From JAEVLT01 sp964484065 (GTDB taxonomy: Bacteria > Bacillota > Bacilli > Bacillales > Cytobacillaceae), in NCBI GenBank assembly GCA_964484065.1, contig CAZAEW010000004.1:1-64000 (forward strand): 64,000 nucleotides of DNA. Direction: 5' to 3'. Shown here one piece after another: positions 32,964 to 41,817 of this stretch. The translations under genes and the position numbers were made by a program. Every line of letters begins with the position of its first letter. Position 1 is the first letter of the stretch. Under the pieces are notes generated by a model, which saw nothing but the letters and a program-made list of their open reading frames with translations, ran no database searches and was not told the origin of the DNA.

Positions 32964-33839
32964 TTACAGTTGTTTATTAAAATTGGAGAATAAATAGCAG
33001 CCCGTAATAACAAGCATGCTTCCCCCTATTTCAGGCCAAGTCATCTTTTCTCTCAAAATAAAAAAGGCAAGGATTGCTGTGAAAATGGGGTTGAAATTTA
33101 AAAAAATCCCAGACTTTGTGGGCCCCATTTTTTGAACACCCATATTCCACAGGAGCATACAAATGACAGTGGACACAATTCCTGTATAGAGAAGAGCTAG
33201 GATAAATGGTGCAGTAAGATGAGTAATTTTAAAGGAAGATAGATTAAAAGGCAGAAGGATTAGGATTCCAAACACTCCTGAATAGAATGTTGCCATCACT
33301 GGCGATATTTTTTGCATCGCTTCTCTTGCACATACTGAGTACACACCCCATATTAGAACCGCTGCAATCATCCATAAGTCCCCGTTATTAAACTGAAAAG
33401 CTATTACGCGCTCGATTTCCCCCTTTGAGAGTACGATAACAACTCCTATAAAAGACAAAAGCATGGCTGAAATTTGGCGTAAAGGAATACTTTCTTTAAG
33501 AAAGAGCGCTGAAGAAACGGCTATTGAAATTGGGTTCAATGCTGAAATCAGACCGGCATTTACAGATGATGTTTCAGCTAATGCCAAAAATTGAAATAGA
33601 TTAAAAAGGACAACCCCATTTAACCCCATTAAAATTAACGGAAAGATGGTGTCTTTCGGAGGAAGCCAACTTTTTTCTTTCCGTATGAGTAACGGAAAAA
33701 GGACGAAGATTGCGATCATCCATCTTAAAATCGTCAGTGTTGTCGGTGAAGCGTGCCCGATTAGAAATTTGCTGTAAACAAAGTTTCCGCCCCATAAAAA
33801 GCTTGTTACAAGTAGAATGAAAACGTAAAATAGCGGCAT
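32964..33839 (-). CDS. EamA (DMT) family transporter
   Basis: A ten-helix membrane protein of the drug/metabolite transporter superfamily, made of two EamA repeats (about residues 6-132 and 148-285), 291 residues. The repeat signatures SFLWGGNFVYSK near the start and LWNMGVQKMGPTKSG near 240 are typical. ATG 33839 lies nine bases after GGAGGA; an in-frame TTG two codons earlier is too close to it. The substrate is unknown; metabolite export is the usual role. Confidence 0.88.
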   Translation of the reverse strand: MPLFYVFILLVTSFLWGGNFVYSKFLIGHASPTTLTILRWMIAIFVLFPLLIRKEKSWLPPKDTIFPLILMGLNGVVLFNLFQFLALAETSSVNAGLISALNPISIAVSSALFLKESIPLRQISAMLLSFIGVVIVLSKGEIERVIAFQFNNGDLWMIAAVLIWGVYSVCAREAMQKISPVMATFYSGVFGILILLPFNLSSFKITHLTAPFILALLYTGIVSTVICMLLWNMGVQKMGPTKSGIFLNFNPIFTAILAFFILREKMTWPEIGGSMLVITGCYLFSNFNKQL

Positions 33840-34110
33840 CAGCAATGCTCCTCCGAGAATAATAAATGAAAAATATCATTTATTATTTTAGCAGAATAAT
33901 GAAAAGGATAGGATTTTTATTATTCGAATCATTTGAATTATTAAAAGATAAACCAATTATTAATGGTTACAATATTAAATTTTAAACACTTTATAACAAT
34001 TCGTTATTTTTCCATATACTAAAGAATGTATTTGATACAATGGTTAAAATATATGGAATACACATTGGGTTACGTTAAACTGCCAGTTGCGTTTGAATGG
34101 AGATGCTATT
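33840..34110. other. AT-rich divergent region between the EamA gene and hemY
   Basis: 270 bp without a gene. It contains an imperfect palindrome, TTATTCGAAT-CATTT-GAATTATTAA (about 33921-33945), that could be a regulatory site. No promoter was assigned with confidence. Confidence 0.35.
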
Positions 34111-35517
34111 ATGGAAAAGAAAAAGGTTATTATTATCGGAGGCGGCATTACTGGATTATCAGCTGCATATTTTTTACAAAAAGACGCAAGCGAAAATTCA
34201 CTTCCTCTAGAGATTAAGCTGATAGAAGCAAGCCATCGATTGGGCGGAGTGATCGAAACCATCAAAAAAGATGGATATATCATTGAAAGAGGACCAGATT
34301 CAATTGTGGTCAGCAAAAAGAGCGGAATGAAACTGATTGAAGAAGTCGGCTTAAAGGACAATGTTATTGCCAATACAGCTGGAAAATCTTTTATCCATGT
34401 CAGAGGCAAGCTGCATACGATGCCGGAAGGTTCCTATATGGGGATACCTACACAAATCACTCCTTTTGCTGTTTCCAGTATGTTTTCACTGTTGGGTAAA
34501 ATGAGAGCCGCAGGAGATTTTATTATTCCAAAGGGTAAACCTGAGAAGGATCAATCACTTGGCCTCTTTTTTCGTAGAAGATTAGGGGATGAGGTGGTTG
34601 AAAACCTGATTGAGCCATTATTATCAGGAATTTATTCAGGTGATATCGATGATCTGAGCTTAATGGCTCTGTTTCCAAATTTTTATGAAATGGAGCAAAA
34701 GCACCGCAGCCTTGTCATCGGTTTAAAGCGGACTATACCAAAAAGAAAAAAGGTTAGTAAAAAGCAGCCATCCCGAAAAGGAATGTTTATCTCCCTTAAA
34801 ACTGGACTTGAAACCCTTGTTGAGGAATTGGAAAGACGTTTAGATCAAGTTACGGTAATAAAAGGAAACGGAGCAGTTAAGCTGGAAAGAGAACAAACGG
34901 GATATGTTGTTACGCTAGCAAACGGTGAAACAGAATGGGCTGATTGCGCTGTCATTGCTGTGGATCATCACCATGCCCAGCAAATGCTAAAGGATTATTC
35001 GTTTATGGATGTTTTTAAAACAATGCCGGCTAATTCTGTTGCCAATGTTTCCATGGCTTTTCCAAAATCCGCTATTAATGAGGATATTGACGGGACAGGC
35101 TTTATTGTTTCCAGAAACAGTGATTTTCGGATCACGGCCTGCACTTGGACACATAAAAAATGGCCTGAATCTACTCCGGATGGAAAAGTATTGCTGCGTG
35201 CGTATGTCGGCAAACCAGACGATCAAGCTGTTGTTGATTTAAGCGATGAAGAAATTATCAACATTGTCTTAAAAGATTTAAATAAAACGATGAACATTAC
35301 AGAAAAACCCGAGTTTTCCATTGTTTCGCGCTGGAAAAAAGCAATGCCGCAGTACAATGTCGGGCATTTGGAAATGATGGAAAACGTTAAAAACTCATTG
35401 GCAAAAGAGCTCCCCGGTGTCTTTTTGGCCGGAGGTTCGTTTGAAGGAGTCGGCATTCCAGCCTGCATTGATCAAGGTGAAAAAGCCGCTGAAAAAGTTC
35501 TCAAATACTTAGCATAA
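34111..35517 (+). CDS. hemY: Coproporphyrinogen/protoporphyrinogen oxidase HemY (CgoX)
   Basis: An FAD-dependent, oxygen-using oxidase of the HemY family. In Gram-positives it oxidises coproporphyrinogen III to coproporphyrin III in the heme pathway. Its 468 residues match B. subtilis HemY (470). The N-terminal FAD dinucleotide motif is IIGGGITGLSAAY (about 8-20), with ERGPDSI near 60 and a C-terminal FAD contact LAGGSFEGVGIPACI. ATG 34111 follows TGGAGATGCTATT; an in-frame start at 34087 lacks a ribosome binding site. No other heme gene is adjacent. Confidence 0.93.
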   Translation: MEKKKVIIIGGGITGLSAAYFLQKDASENSLPLEIKLIEASHRLGGVIETIKKDGYIIERGPDSIVVSKKSGMKLIEEVGLKDNVIANTAGKSFIHVRGKLHTMPEGSYMGIPTQITPFAVSSMFSLLGKMRAAGDFIIPKGKPEKDQSLGLFFRRRLGDEVVENLIEPLLSGIYSGDIDDLSLMALFPNFYEMEQKHRSLVIGLKRTIPKRKKVSKKQPSRKGMFISLKTGLETLVEELERRLDQVTVIKGNGAVKLEREQTGYVVTLANGETEWADCAVIAVDHHHAQQMLKDYSFMDVFKTMPANSVANVSMAFPKSAINEDIDGTGFIVSRNSDFRITACTWTHKKWPESTPDGKVLLRAYVGKPDDQAVVDLSDEEIINIVLKDLNKTMNITEKPEFSIVSRWKKAMPQYNVGHLEMMENVKNSLAKELPGVFLAGGSFEGVGIPACIDQGEKAAEKVLKYLA

Positions 35518-35585
35518 GGACTTTGAAAATTTTTATTTCCATTTTTAATAAAATAAGAATATAATAAAAATATCATAAGTGAATA

Positions 35586-35726
35586 TTCCTTCGGGGTACG
35601 GTGTAATTCCGAACCGGCGGTGATGAGGCTTAAGCCTCTTAGTCCGTGACCCGGTTAACAGTATGTTAAACGGTGGATCTGGTGAAATTCCAGGGCCGAC
35701 AGTTATAGTCTGGATGGGAGAAGGAA
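35586..35726 (+). ncRNA. FMN riboswitch (RFN element)
   Basis: The conserved RFN core is clear: the closing stem TTCCTTC (35586-35592) with GAAGGAA (35720-35726), then CGGGGTACGGTG, CCGAACCGGCGGTGA, AGTCCGTGACCCGG, GGTGGATCTGGTG and CAGGGCCGACAGTTATAGTCTGG (the last given as CAGGGCCGACAG, near 35691). It lies upstream of ribD and should close the operon when FMN is abundant. Confidence 0.96.
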
Positions 35727-35791
35727 AAAACTGGATTGAAATGGGTAAAAAATGACCGATTTTAAACCTTTATTTCTTATTGCCTTTTAAT

Positions 35792-35824
35792 GACCCCGAA
35801 GAATTATGTCTTCGGGGTCTTTTT
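35792..35824 (+). terminator. FMN riboswitch expression platform terminator
   Basis: GACCCCGAAG/CTTCGGGGTC stem (35792-35801, 35810-35819) with T5. The 5' arm (35793-35801) is also perfectly complementary to CTTCGGGGT at 35589-35597 inside the aptamer's first stem, which offers a mutually exclusive antiterminator. Confidence 0.92.
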
Positions 35825-35846
35825 ATTTGAAATGGGGTGAAGAACA

Positions 35847-36944
35847 TTGAACGATGCTGATTATATGAAATTAGCGCTGCAGCTTGCGCAGGGAACACTT
35901 GGACAAACTTCTCCCAACCCGGTGGTCGGAGCGGTCTTGGTGAAAAATAACCAAATTGTCGGCATGGGGGCGCATCTTAAAGCAGGCGAGCCGCACGCCG
36001 AAGTACATGCAATTAGGATGGCGGGCGATAAAGCAAGGGGGGCCACGTTATATGTAACACTTGAACCATGCAGCCACCATGGCAAGACACCGCCATGCAG
36101 CGATTTAGTTATTAATACAGGGGTTAAGAAGGTTTTTGTGGCAGCAACTGATCCAAATCCAAAAGTCGCCGGTACGGGCATTGAACGAATCCGAAAAGCA
36201 GGAATCGAAGTAGAAGCAGGGCTCCTCGAACAGGAAGCAAGGGAACTGAATAAAGTCTTTTTTTATAACATTCAAACCGGACTTCCGTTTGTTACGTTAA
36301 AAACAGCCGTCACTCTTGATGGGAAAACAGCTACGGTAACTGGGGAAAGTAAATGGATCACTGGTGAGGAAGCAAGAAACGATGTTCATAAATGGAGGCA
36401 CATTCATGATGCCATTTTAGTGGGAGTCAATACTGTTATAAAAGACAACCCGAGTTTGACAACGAGACTCCAAACCGGCGGTAAAAATCCAATCAGAATT
36501 ATTCTTGATACGCATCTACGGACTCCCATCGGCGCCAATATAATCAAGGATAATGAAGCCCCGACATGGCTGATTACCGGCTGTGGTGTCCCGCCGGAAA
36601 AGGAAGCTGCCTTTAAAACAGCGGGAATTGATATCATTAAAATGCCCACTCCTAAAATAAGCATCAAAGAGTTACTGTCCGTTTTAGGGGAAAGGGGAAT
36701 CACATCCTTATTTGTTGAAGGCGGTGCCGAAGTTCATGGCAGTTTTTTAAAAGAAAAGGCCTTTCAACAAGTCATTACATATATCGCTCCAAAGTTAATT
36801 GGAGGAAAGACCGCCCCTGTCTCTTTCGGAGGAATAGGGCTGGAGAAAATTTCCGATGCTGTTTCTTTATCGATTAAAGAAGTTGCAAAAATCGGCAGCG
36901 ATCTGCGCATAATCGCAGAGCCGGCGGCAGAAAGAGGTCATTGA
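35847..36944 (+). CDS. ribD: Bifunctional riboflavin biosynthesis deaminase/reductase
   Basis: Performs the deamination and then the side-chain reduction of the pyrimidine intermediate in riboflavin synthesis. The N-terminal cytidine-deaminase-like domain has zinc ligands H50 and catalytic E52 (HAEVHA), C75 and C84 (PCSHHGKTPPC). The C-terminal reductase domain (about 145-365) has TLDGKTA and FVEGGAEVHG. Length 365 residues. The TTG at 35847 follows GGGGTGAAGAACA. It is the first gene of ribD-E-A-H under the FMN riboswitch. Confidence 0.95.
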   Translation: MNDADYMKLALQLAQGTLGQTSPNPVVGAVLVKNNQIVGMGAHLKAGEPHAEVHAIRMAGDKARGATLYVTLEPCSHHGKTPPCSDLVINTGVKKVFVAATDPNPKVAGTGIERIRKAGIEVEAGLLEQEARELNKVFFYNIQTGLPFVTLKTAVTLDGKTATVTGESKWITGEEARNDVHKWRHIHDAILVGVNTVIKDNPSLTTRLQTGGKNPIRIILDTHLRTPIGANIIKDNEAPTWLITGCGVPPEKEAAFKTAGIDIIKMPTPKISIKELLSVLGERGITSLFVEGGAEVHGSFLKEKAFQQVITYIAPKLIGGKTAPVSFGGIGLEKISDAVSLSIKEVAKIGSDLRIIAEPAAERGH

Positions 36945-36946
36945 AG

Positions 36947-37600
36947 ATGTTTACCGGAATCATTGAGGAGATTGGAACACTCGCCAGTATTCAACGGACT
37001 GGAGAAGCCTTTGCTATGACGATTAACGCAAAAAAAGTGCTTGAAGACGTACAGCTGGGAGATAGCATTGCCGTTAACGGAGTTTGTCTTACGGTAACTT
37101 CCTTTTCAGAAAACCGCTTCACTGTTGATGTTATGCCAGAAACGATAAAAGCGACTAGCCTGAGAATATTAAATAGAGGATCCAAGGTGAATCTTGAACG
37201 AGCCATGGCAGCCGGAGGGAGGTTTGGCGGACATTTTGTATCGGGACATGTAGATGGAACAGGTGTCATTTTGAGTAAGAAGCCGGTCGAAAATGCTGTC
37301 TATTATGAGATTGAAGCAGACGAAGAACTGCTGAAATTAATTATTATGAAAGGCTCGGTTACCGTGGATGGAACAAGTTTAACGGTTTTTGGAAAAACAG
37401 ACAACAGTTTTACGATTTCATTAATACCGCACACGATGGCTGAAACCATTTTAGGTTTAAAAGATGCTGGAGACATCGTCAATTTGGAATGTGACATGAT
37501 CGGCAAATACGTGGGGCATTTTTTGACGGGGATGAACAATACCCCAAAAGAAAATTCGCGAATTACCCTCCAATTTTTAGAGGAAAATGGGTTTAAGTAA
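36947..37600 (+). CDS. ribE: Riboflavin synthase alpha chain
   Basis: Dismutates two 6,7-dimethyl-8-ribityllumazine molecules to riboflavin. It has 217 residues with two lumazine-binding barrels, each beginning with its typical motif: MFTGIIEEIG at the N-terminus and GHFVSGHVDGTG followed by the second repeat near 98. ATG 36947 follows AAAGAGGTCATTGAAG and lies two bases after the ribD stop; an in-frame TTG at 36941 is the less likely start. It acts with RibH. Confidence 0.94.
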   Translation: MFTGIIEEIGTLASIQRTGEAFAMTINAKKVLEDVQLGDSIAVNGVCLTVTSFSENRFTVDVMPETIKATSLRILNRGSKVNLERAMAAGGRFGGHFVSGHVDGTGVILSKKPVENAVYYEIEADEELLKLIIMKGSVTVDGTSLTVFGKTDNSFTISLIPHTMAETILGLKDAGDIVNLECDMIGKYVGHFLTGMNNTPKENSRITLQFLEENGFK

Positions 37601-37614
37601 AGGAGTGAAACATA

Positions 37615-38808
37615 ATGTTTGATCGAATTGAAGATGCACTTGAAGATTTAAAACAAGGGAAAATCATCATTGCTTGCGATGACGAGGATCGGGAAAATGA
37701 AGGAGATTTGATCGCTTTAGCTGAAAAGGCGACCCCCGACGTTATCAATTTTATGGCTACACACGGCCGTGGACTTATATGCGTTCCGGTTGAAGAAGCT
37801 TTAGCAAAAAAATTAGAACTATTGCCGATGGTATCGGTTAATACAGACAACCATGAAACTGCTTTTACTGTCAGTATTGACCATAAATTTTCGACGACAG
37901 GGATTTCTGCGTACGAGCGTTCAGCAACCGTTTTAAGCATGCTGGACCCAGATTCAAAGCCGGAGGATTTCAGGCGTCCGGGACATATTTTCCCGTTGGT
38001 AGCAAAAAAAGGCGGAGTGTTGCAAAGAACCGGTCATACAGAAGCTGCTGTTGACTTAGCTAAGCTTTGCGGTGCAAAACCTGCTGGAGTTATTTGTGAA
38101 GTTATGAATGAAGATGGGACAATGGCGCGTGTACAGCAATTGCGCAAATTAGCCGATCAATTCGGTATGAAGCTCATTACGATTAAAGACTTAATTGAGT
38201 ACCGAAACCGTGAGGATAAGCTTGTAAAACGGGAGGTCGAAGTCAAACTGCCAACGGAATTTGGAGAATTTAAAGCAGTGGGATACTCCAATATCGTTGA
38301 TGGAAAAGAACATATTGCCTTAGTGAAAGGGGAAATAGACCCGGATAAGCCAGTGTTGGTACGGGTTCATTCCGAATGCTTAACGGGTGACGTGTTTGGC
38401 TCCTATCGTTGCGACTGCGGGCCTCAGTTGCATGCCGCTTTAAAAAGTATCAATCAGGAAGGCAGCGGAGTGCTTTTATACATGAGGCAGGAAGGCCGCG
38501 GAATCGGTCTCTTAAATAAGCTGAAGGCCTATAAGCTTCAAGAGCAGGGTCTTGACACTGTTGAGGCAAATGAAAAACTGGGCTTTCCTGCGGACTTAAG
38601 GGAATATGGGATTGGCGCTCAAATTCTTAAGGACCTTGGCATCACAAAACTGCGGTTATTAACAAATAATCCTCGAAAAATTAAAGGATTAAAAGGCTAT
38701 GGCATTGAGGTAGTCGACCGAGTTCCGCTGCAAATGGAAATGAGAGAAGAAAATGAAAATTACTTAAGAACAAAACACGATAAACTTGGGCATTTATTGC
38801 ACTTATAA
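37615..38808 (+). CDS. ribA: Bifunctional DHBP synthase / GTP cyclohydrolase II
   Basis: Makes both precursors of the pathway. The N-terminal DHBP synthase domain (about 1-200) has the acidic DDEDRENEGDL motif (22-32) and the THGRGLICV segment. The C-terminal GTP cyclohydrolase II domain (about 205-397) has the zinc Cys in HSECLTGDVFGSYRCDCG (Cys near 262, 273, 275) and the RQEGRGIGL loop. Length 397 residues, full for RibBA. ATG 37615 follows AAAGGAGTGAAACATA. It is the third gene of the operon. Confidence 0.95.
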   Translation: MFDRIEDALEDLKQGKIIIACDDEDRENEGDLIALAEKATPDVINFMATHGRGLICVPVEEALAKKLELLPMVSVNTDNHETAFTVSIDHKFSTTGISAYERSATVLSMLDPDSKPEDFRRPGHIFPLVAKKGGVLQRTGHTEAAVDLAKLCGAKPAGVICEVMNEDGTMARVQQLRKLADQFGMKLITIKDLIEYRNREDKLVKREVEVKLPTEFGEFKAVGYSNIVDGKEHIALVKGEIDPDKPVLVRVHSECLTGDVFGSYRCDCGPQLHAALKSINQEGSGVLLYMRQEGRGIGLLNKLKAYKLQEQGLDTVEANEKLGFPADLREYGIGAQILKDLGITKLRLLTNNPRKIKGLKGYGIEVVDRVPLQMEMREENENYLRTKHDKLGHLLHL

Positions 38809-38834
38809 TAAAAGAAATCTTGGAGGTAAAGTTG

Positions 38835-39302
38835 ATGGGAAACATATTTGAAGGAAATTTAGTTGGTACAGGATTAAAGGTTGGTATAGTCGTCGGCCGT
38901 TTTAATGAATTTATTACAAGCAAATTATTAGGAGGAGCACAAGATGCTCTTAAGCGGCATGGAGTAAATGAAGGGGACGTGGATATTGCATGGGTGCCGG
39001 GTGCATTTGAAATTCCGTTAATTGCCCAAAAAATGGCCGAAAGCAAAAAGTACGATGCGGTTATCACTCTAGGTACAGTCATTCGTGGCGCTACCCCTCA
39101 TTTTGATTATGTTTGCAATGAAGCAGCCAAAGGTGTATCGGCCACATCCCTTAAGAGCGGAATTCCTGTTGTTTTTGGTGTGTTAACGACAGATTCTATT
39201 GAACAGGCAATCGAAAGGGCTGGAACAAAGGCAGGAAATAAGGGTTGGGACGCTGCCACAGCTGCGATCGAAATGGCCAACCTTTGCAGAAGCTTTGAGT
39301 AA
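38835..39302 (+). CDS. ribH: 6,7-dimethyl-8-ribityllumazine synthase
   Basis: Condenses the two precursors into lumazine; it normally forms a 60-mer capsid around riboflavin synthase in bacilli. 155 residues with VGRFNEFI (near 24-31), WVPGAFEIP (about 54-62), the GTVIRGATPHFDYV loop with the catalytic His, and GVLTTDS. ATG 38835 follows TGGAGGTAAAGTTG. It is the last rib gene, followed by a strong terminator. Confidence 0.95.
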   Translation: MGNIFEGNLVGTGLKVGIVVGRFNEFITSKLLGGAQDALKRHGVNEGDVDIAWVPGAFEIPLIAQKMAESKKYDAVITLGTVIRGATPHFDYVCNEAAKGVSATSLKSGIPVVFGVLTTDSIEQAIERAGTKAGNKGWDAATAAIEMANLCRSFE

Positions 39303-39354
39303 AAAGATTGTCTGAAGGAGTTTTTCTCCTCGTATTTAAAGGTCTGAAAATCGA

Positions 39355-39393
39355 AAAAACAGACGCGCCATGTAACGGTTCGTCTGTTTTTTT
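39355..39393 (+). terminator. Terminator of the rib operon
   Basis: An 11-bp stem AAAAACAGACG/CGTCTGTTTTT with a 15-nt loop and seven Ts. Confidence 0.9.
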
Positions 39394-39483
39394 GGCGAAC
39401 ATGGTAAAAATATCCCGGAAAATGGTGTACAAATAGACTGTTTTGTATGATAATAGCTATAGCATAAAAAATAAAGACTTTAA

Positions 39484-39690
39484 AAACAGGTGCTAAAATC
39501 TTTTTAAAAGATTCTTAGCTTAAAAGGGAAGCTGGTTAAAACCCAGCGCGGTCCCGCCACTGTAAATGGGAGCAACCTATATTTGCCACTGTCATTTGAT
39601 GGGAAGGCATAGGAAGCGATGAACATGAGCCAGGAAACCTGCCTGTTTAAGTAAGCCAAAACCTACGAGGATAGGAACGTGTGGCATGAT
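39484..39690 (+). ncRNA. Adenosylcobalamin riboswitch
   Basis: Cobalamin-element landmarks are in order: the closing stem AAACAGG/CCTGTTT (39484-39490, 39642-39648), GGGAAGCTGG, AGCGCGGTCCCGCCACTG near 39542, GGGAAGG, and the B12 box GAGCCAGGAAACCTGCC (about 39627-39643), followed by the 3' pairing region. It precedes btuF and should repress the whole salvage operon when adenosylcobalamin is plentiful. Confidence 0.96.
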
Positions 39691-39727
39691 AGACTCTTTA
39701 CGCCATGTAATTGAATCTGCCCATACA

Positions 39728-39760
39728 AACATCTCCATGTCCCCATGGAGATGTTTTTTT
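39728..39760 (+). terminator. Cobalamin riboswitch expression platform terminator
   Basis: A perfect 12-bp stem AACATCTCCATG/CATGGAGATGTT with a TCCC loop and T5 run-out, between the aptamer and btuF. Confidence 0.9.
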
Positions 39761-39833
39761 CTGAAGCATCAAGTGTTTTTTTTGGCAAAATGGATTTATT
39801 TTATGCTGTAAAATCAAATCAGGAGGAAGACAA

Positions 39834-40787
39834 ATGAAAAGATTATTTTCACTATTGCTGGCTGCATTATTAACAATAGGCATGCTAGCAGGATGTGCCG
39901 GAAATTCTAAACAGAATACGGGAGGAAATGGCGGAAATACCAATACAACAGCCTTTCCAATCACTATTAAGGATGCTCTTGGAAATAAGGTTGTCATCAA
40001 GGAAAAACCAAAGAAAATTGTTTCCTTAATACCTAGTAACACTGAAATTGCTTTTGCTCTAGGGTTGGATAAAGAAATTGTTGGAGTATCTGATAATGAT
40101 ACTTATCCGAAAGCAGCCCTAAAAAAGGAAAAAATCGGCGGAATGGAATTTAACGTTGAAAAAATTATTGGATTAAAGCCTAACCTTGTTTTAGCACATG
40201 CGTCAAGCGCGCTTAACTCCAAAGCAGGACTTCAGCAATTAAGAGATGCCGGCATCAATGTTTTGGTTGTGAACGACGCGAAAAATTTTGAACAGGTTTA
40301 CAACTCCATCAGCATGGTTGGTAAAGCAACAGGAGAACAAAGTAAAGCGGATGAAATCATCAAAGGGATGAAGTCGAAACTTGCTGCAATCAAAGAAAAA
40401 GCAGCCGGAATCAAAAATAAGAAGAAAGTTTACATTGAAGTATCCCCTGCTCCAGATCTTTATACAACAGGAAAAAACACATTTATGAATGAAATGCTAA
40501 ACGTGATTAATGCTGAAAATGTGACTGGGGATCAAAATGGATGGGTAAAAGTAAATCCGGAATCAATAATCCAAAAAAATCCAGATGTTATCGTTACAAC
40601 ATACGGGTATTATGTGAAAAACTCAAGTAGCCAAGTATTAACAAGACAAGGCTGGGAAAATGTTAAAGCGGTAAAAAATAAACAAGTCATTGATGTAAAT
40701 GCAGACCTTGTTAACCGCCCGGGTCCAAGGGTGGTTGAAGGAGTAGAGGACCTTGCCAAAGCAATCTATCCAGAAGTTTTTAAATAA
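39834..40787 (+). CDS. btuF: Cobalamin/corrinoid-binding ABC transporter lipoprotein
   Basis: An extracytoplasmic substrate-binding protein of the BtuF/YvrC type. It is a lipoprotein with lipobox LAGC (Cys at 21) and a Gly/Asn-rich linker, followed by the two-lobe periplasmic-binding domain with PKKIVSLIPSNTEIAFALG near 57-75, the hallmark of the corrinoid/siderophore cluster. Length 317 residues. ATG 39834 follows AGGAGGAAGACAA. It is the first gene of the cobalamin salvage operon. Confidence 0.92.
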   Translation: MKRLFSLLLAALLTIGMLAGCAGNSKQNTGGNGGNTNTTAFPITIKDALGNKVVIKEKPKKIVSLIPSNTEIAFALGLDKEIVGVSDNDTYPKAALKKEKIGGMEFNVEKIIGLKPNLVLAHASSALNSKAGLQQLRDAGINVLVVNDAKNFEQVYNSISMVGKATGEQSKADEIIKGMKSKLAAIKEKAAGIKNKKKVYIEVSPAPDLYTTGKNTFMNEMLNVINAENVTGDQNGWVKVNPESIIQKNPDVIVTTYGYYVKNSSSQVLTRQGWENVKAVKNKQVIDVNADLVNRPGPRVVEGVEDLAKAIYPEVFK

Positions 40788-41802
40788 TAAATATGCAGCC
40801 TACACAACAGCAGGGATGTTTTTAATCCTTGCTGTTCTTCTAGGGGTATCCATAGGAACGGTAAATGTTCCCATTTTGACGATTATCAAAATCATGGCCG
40901 TAAAGATTTTTTCCTTTAAGTCTTTTGGCAGGATCGATCCGATGTTTGCAAATATTGTCATGGATATCCGTTTGCCAAGGGTTATTTTATCTGGACTTGT
41001 CGGGGCATCTCTTGCCATTGCCGGGGCAGCTTTTCAAGGACTTTTACGAAACCCATTGGCGGATCCCTACACATTGGGTGTATCTTCGGGTGCATCAGTG
41101 GGAGCAGTTATCACACTGTTTTTTCAATTATCCCTTCCTATAGTCGGCTCCTTTACGCTGCCGGTTTTAAGTATTCTTTTTTCCCTTGCGACAATCTTTT
41201 TTGTCCTTGCTTTTGCCAGAAAGATTGAACGTTCGATGCGTGTGGAAACAATCATATTGACCGGAATCATTTTCAGCTCTTTTTTAGGAGCCCTTATTTC
41301 ATTAATGATTGCCCTTACCGGGGATGAGTTAAGACAGATTATCGGCTGGCTTTTAGGCAGTGTCTCAATGAGAGGCTGGGAATACATTAAGATTATCCTG
41401 CCTTTTTTCATCATCGGGTCCTTCATTCTGTTTCTAAACGGAAAAGAATTAAATGCGATGTCGTTCGGAGAAGAAAGAGCGCAGCATTTAGGGGTAAATG
41501 TTCAAAAAAGAAAATTGATCATTTTAACGGCCGGGTCGATCCTGACTGGGGCAGCTGTAGCTGTATCAGGAACGATTGGATTTGTAGGACTCGTCATTCC
41601 TCACTTGGCGAGATTGTTATGGGGTCCGGACCATCGGCATCTTTTGCCGTTATCGATATTAACCGGAAGTGCATTTTTAATCCTTGCTGACCTTATATCC
41701 AGAACCATCATTTCCCCGACCGAATTGCCAATAGGTGTTATTACAGCTTTAATAGGGGCACCGGTTTTCGCCATTATACTTTTAAAAAGGAAAAAAACTT
41801 AA
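40753..41802 (+). CDS. btuC: Corrinoid ABC transporter permease
   Basis: A FecCD/BtuC family permease with about ten membrane helices. Typical segments are RLPRVILSGLVGASLAIAGA (shown as RLPRVILSGLVG, about 74-85), RNPLADPYTLGVSSGASVGA (shown as NPLADPYTLGVS), GTIGFVGLVIPHLAR and the C-terminal GAPVFAIILLKR. Length 349 residues. The TTG at 40753 lies nine bases after AAGGAG inside the end of btuF, a 35-bp overlap that suggests translational coupling. Confidence 0.9.
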   Translation: MPKQSIQKFLNNKYAAYTTAGMFLILAVLLGVSIGTVNVPILTIIKIMAVKIFSFKSFGRIDPMFANIVMDIRLPRVILSGLVGASLAIAGAAFQGLLRNPLADPYTLGVSSGASVGAVITLFFQLSLPIVGSFTLPVLSILFSLATIFFVLAFARKIERSMRVETIILTGIIFSSFLGALISLMIALTGDELRQIIGWLLGSVSMRGWEYIKIILPFFIIGSFILFLNGKELNAMSFGEERAQHLGVNVQKRKLIILTAGSILTGAAVAVSGTIGFVGLVIPHLARLLWGPDHRHLLPLSILTGSAFLILADLISRTIISPTELPIGVITALIGAPVFAIILLKRKKT

Positions 41803-41817
41803 AAGGGGTGGTTAACA

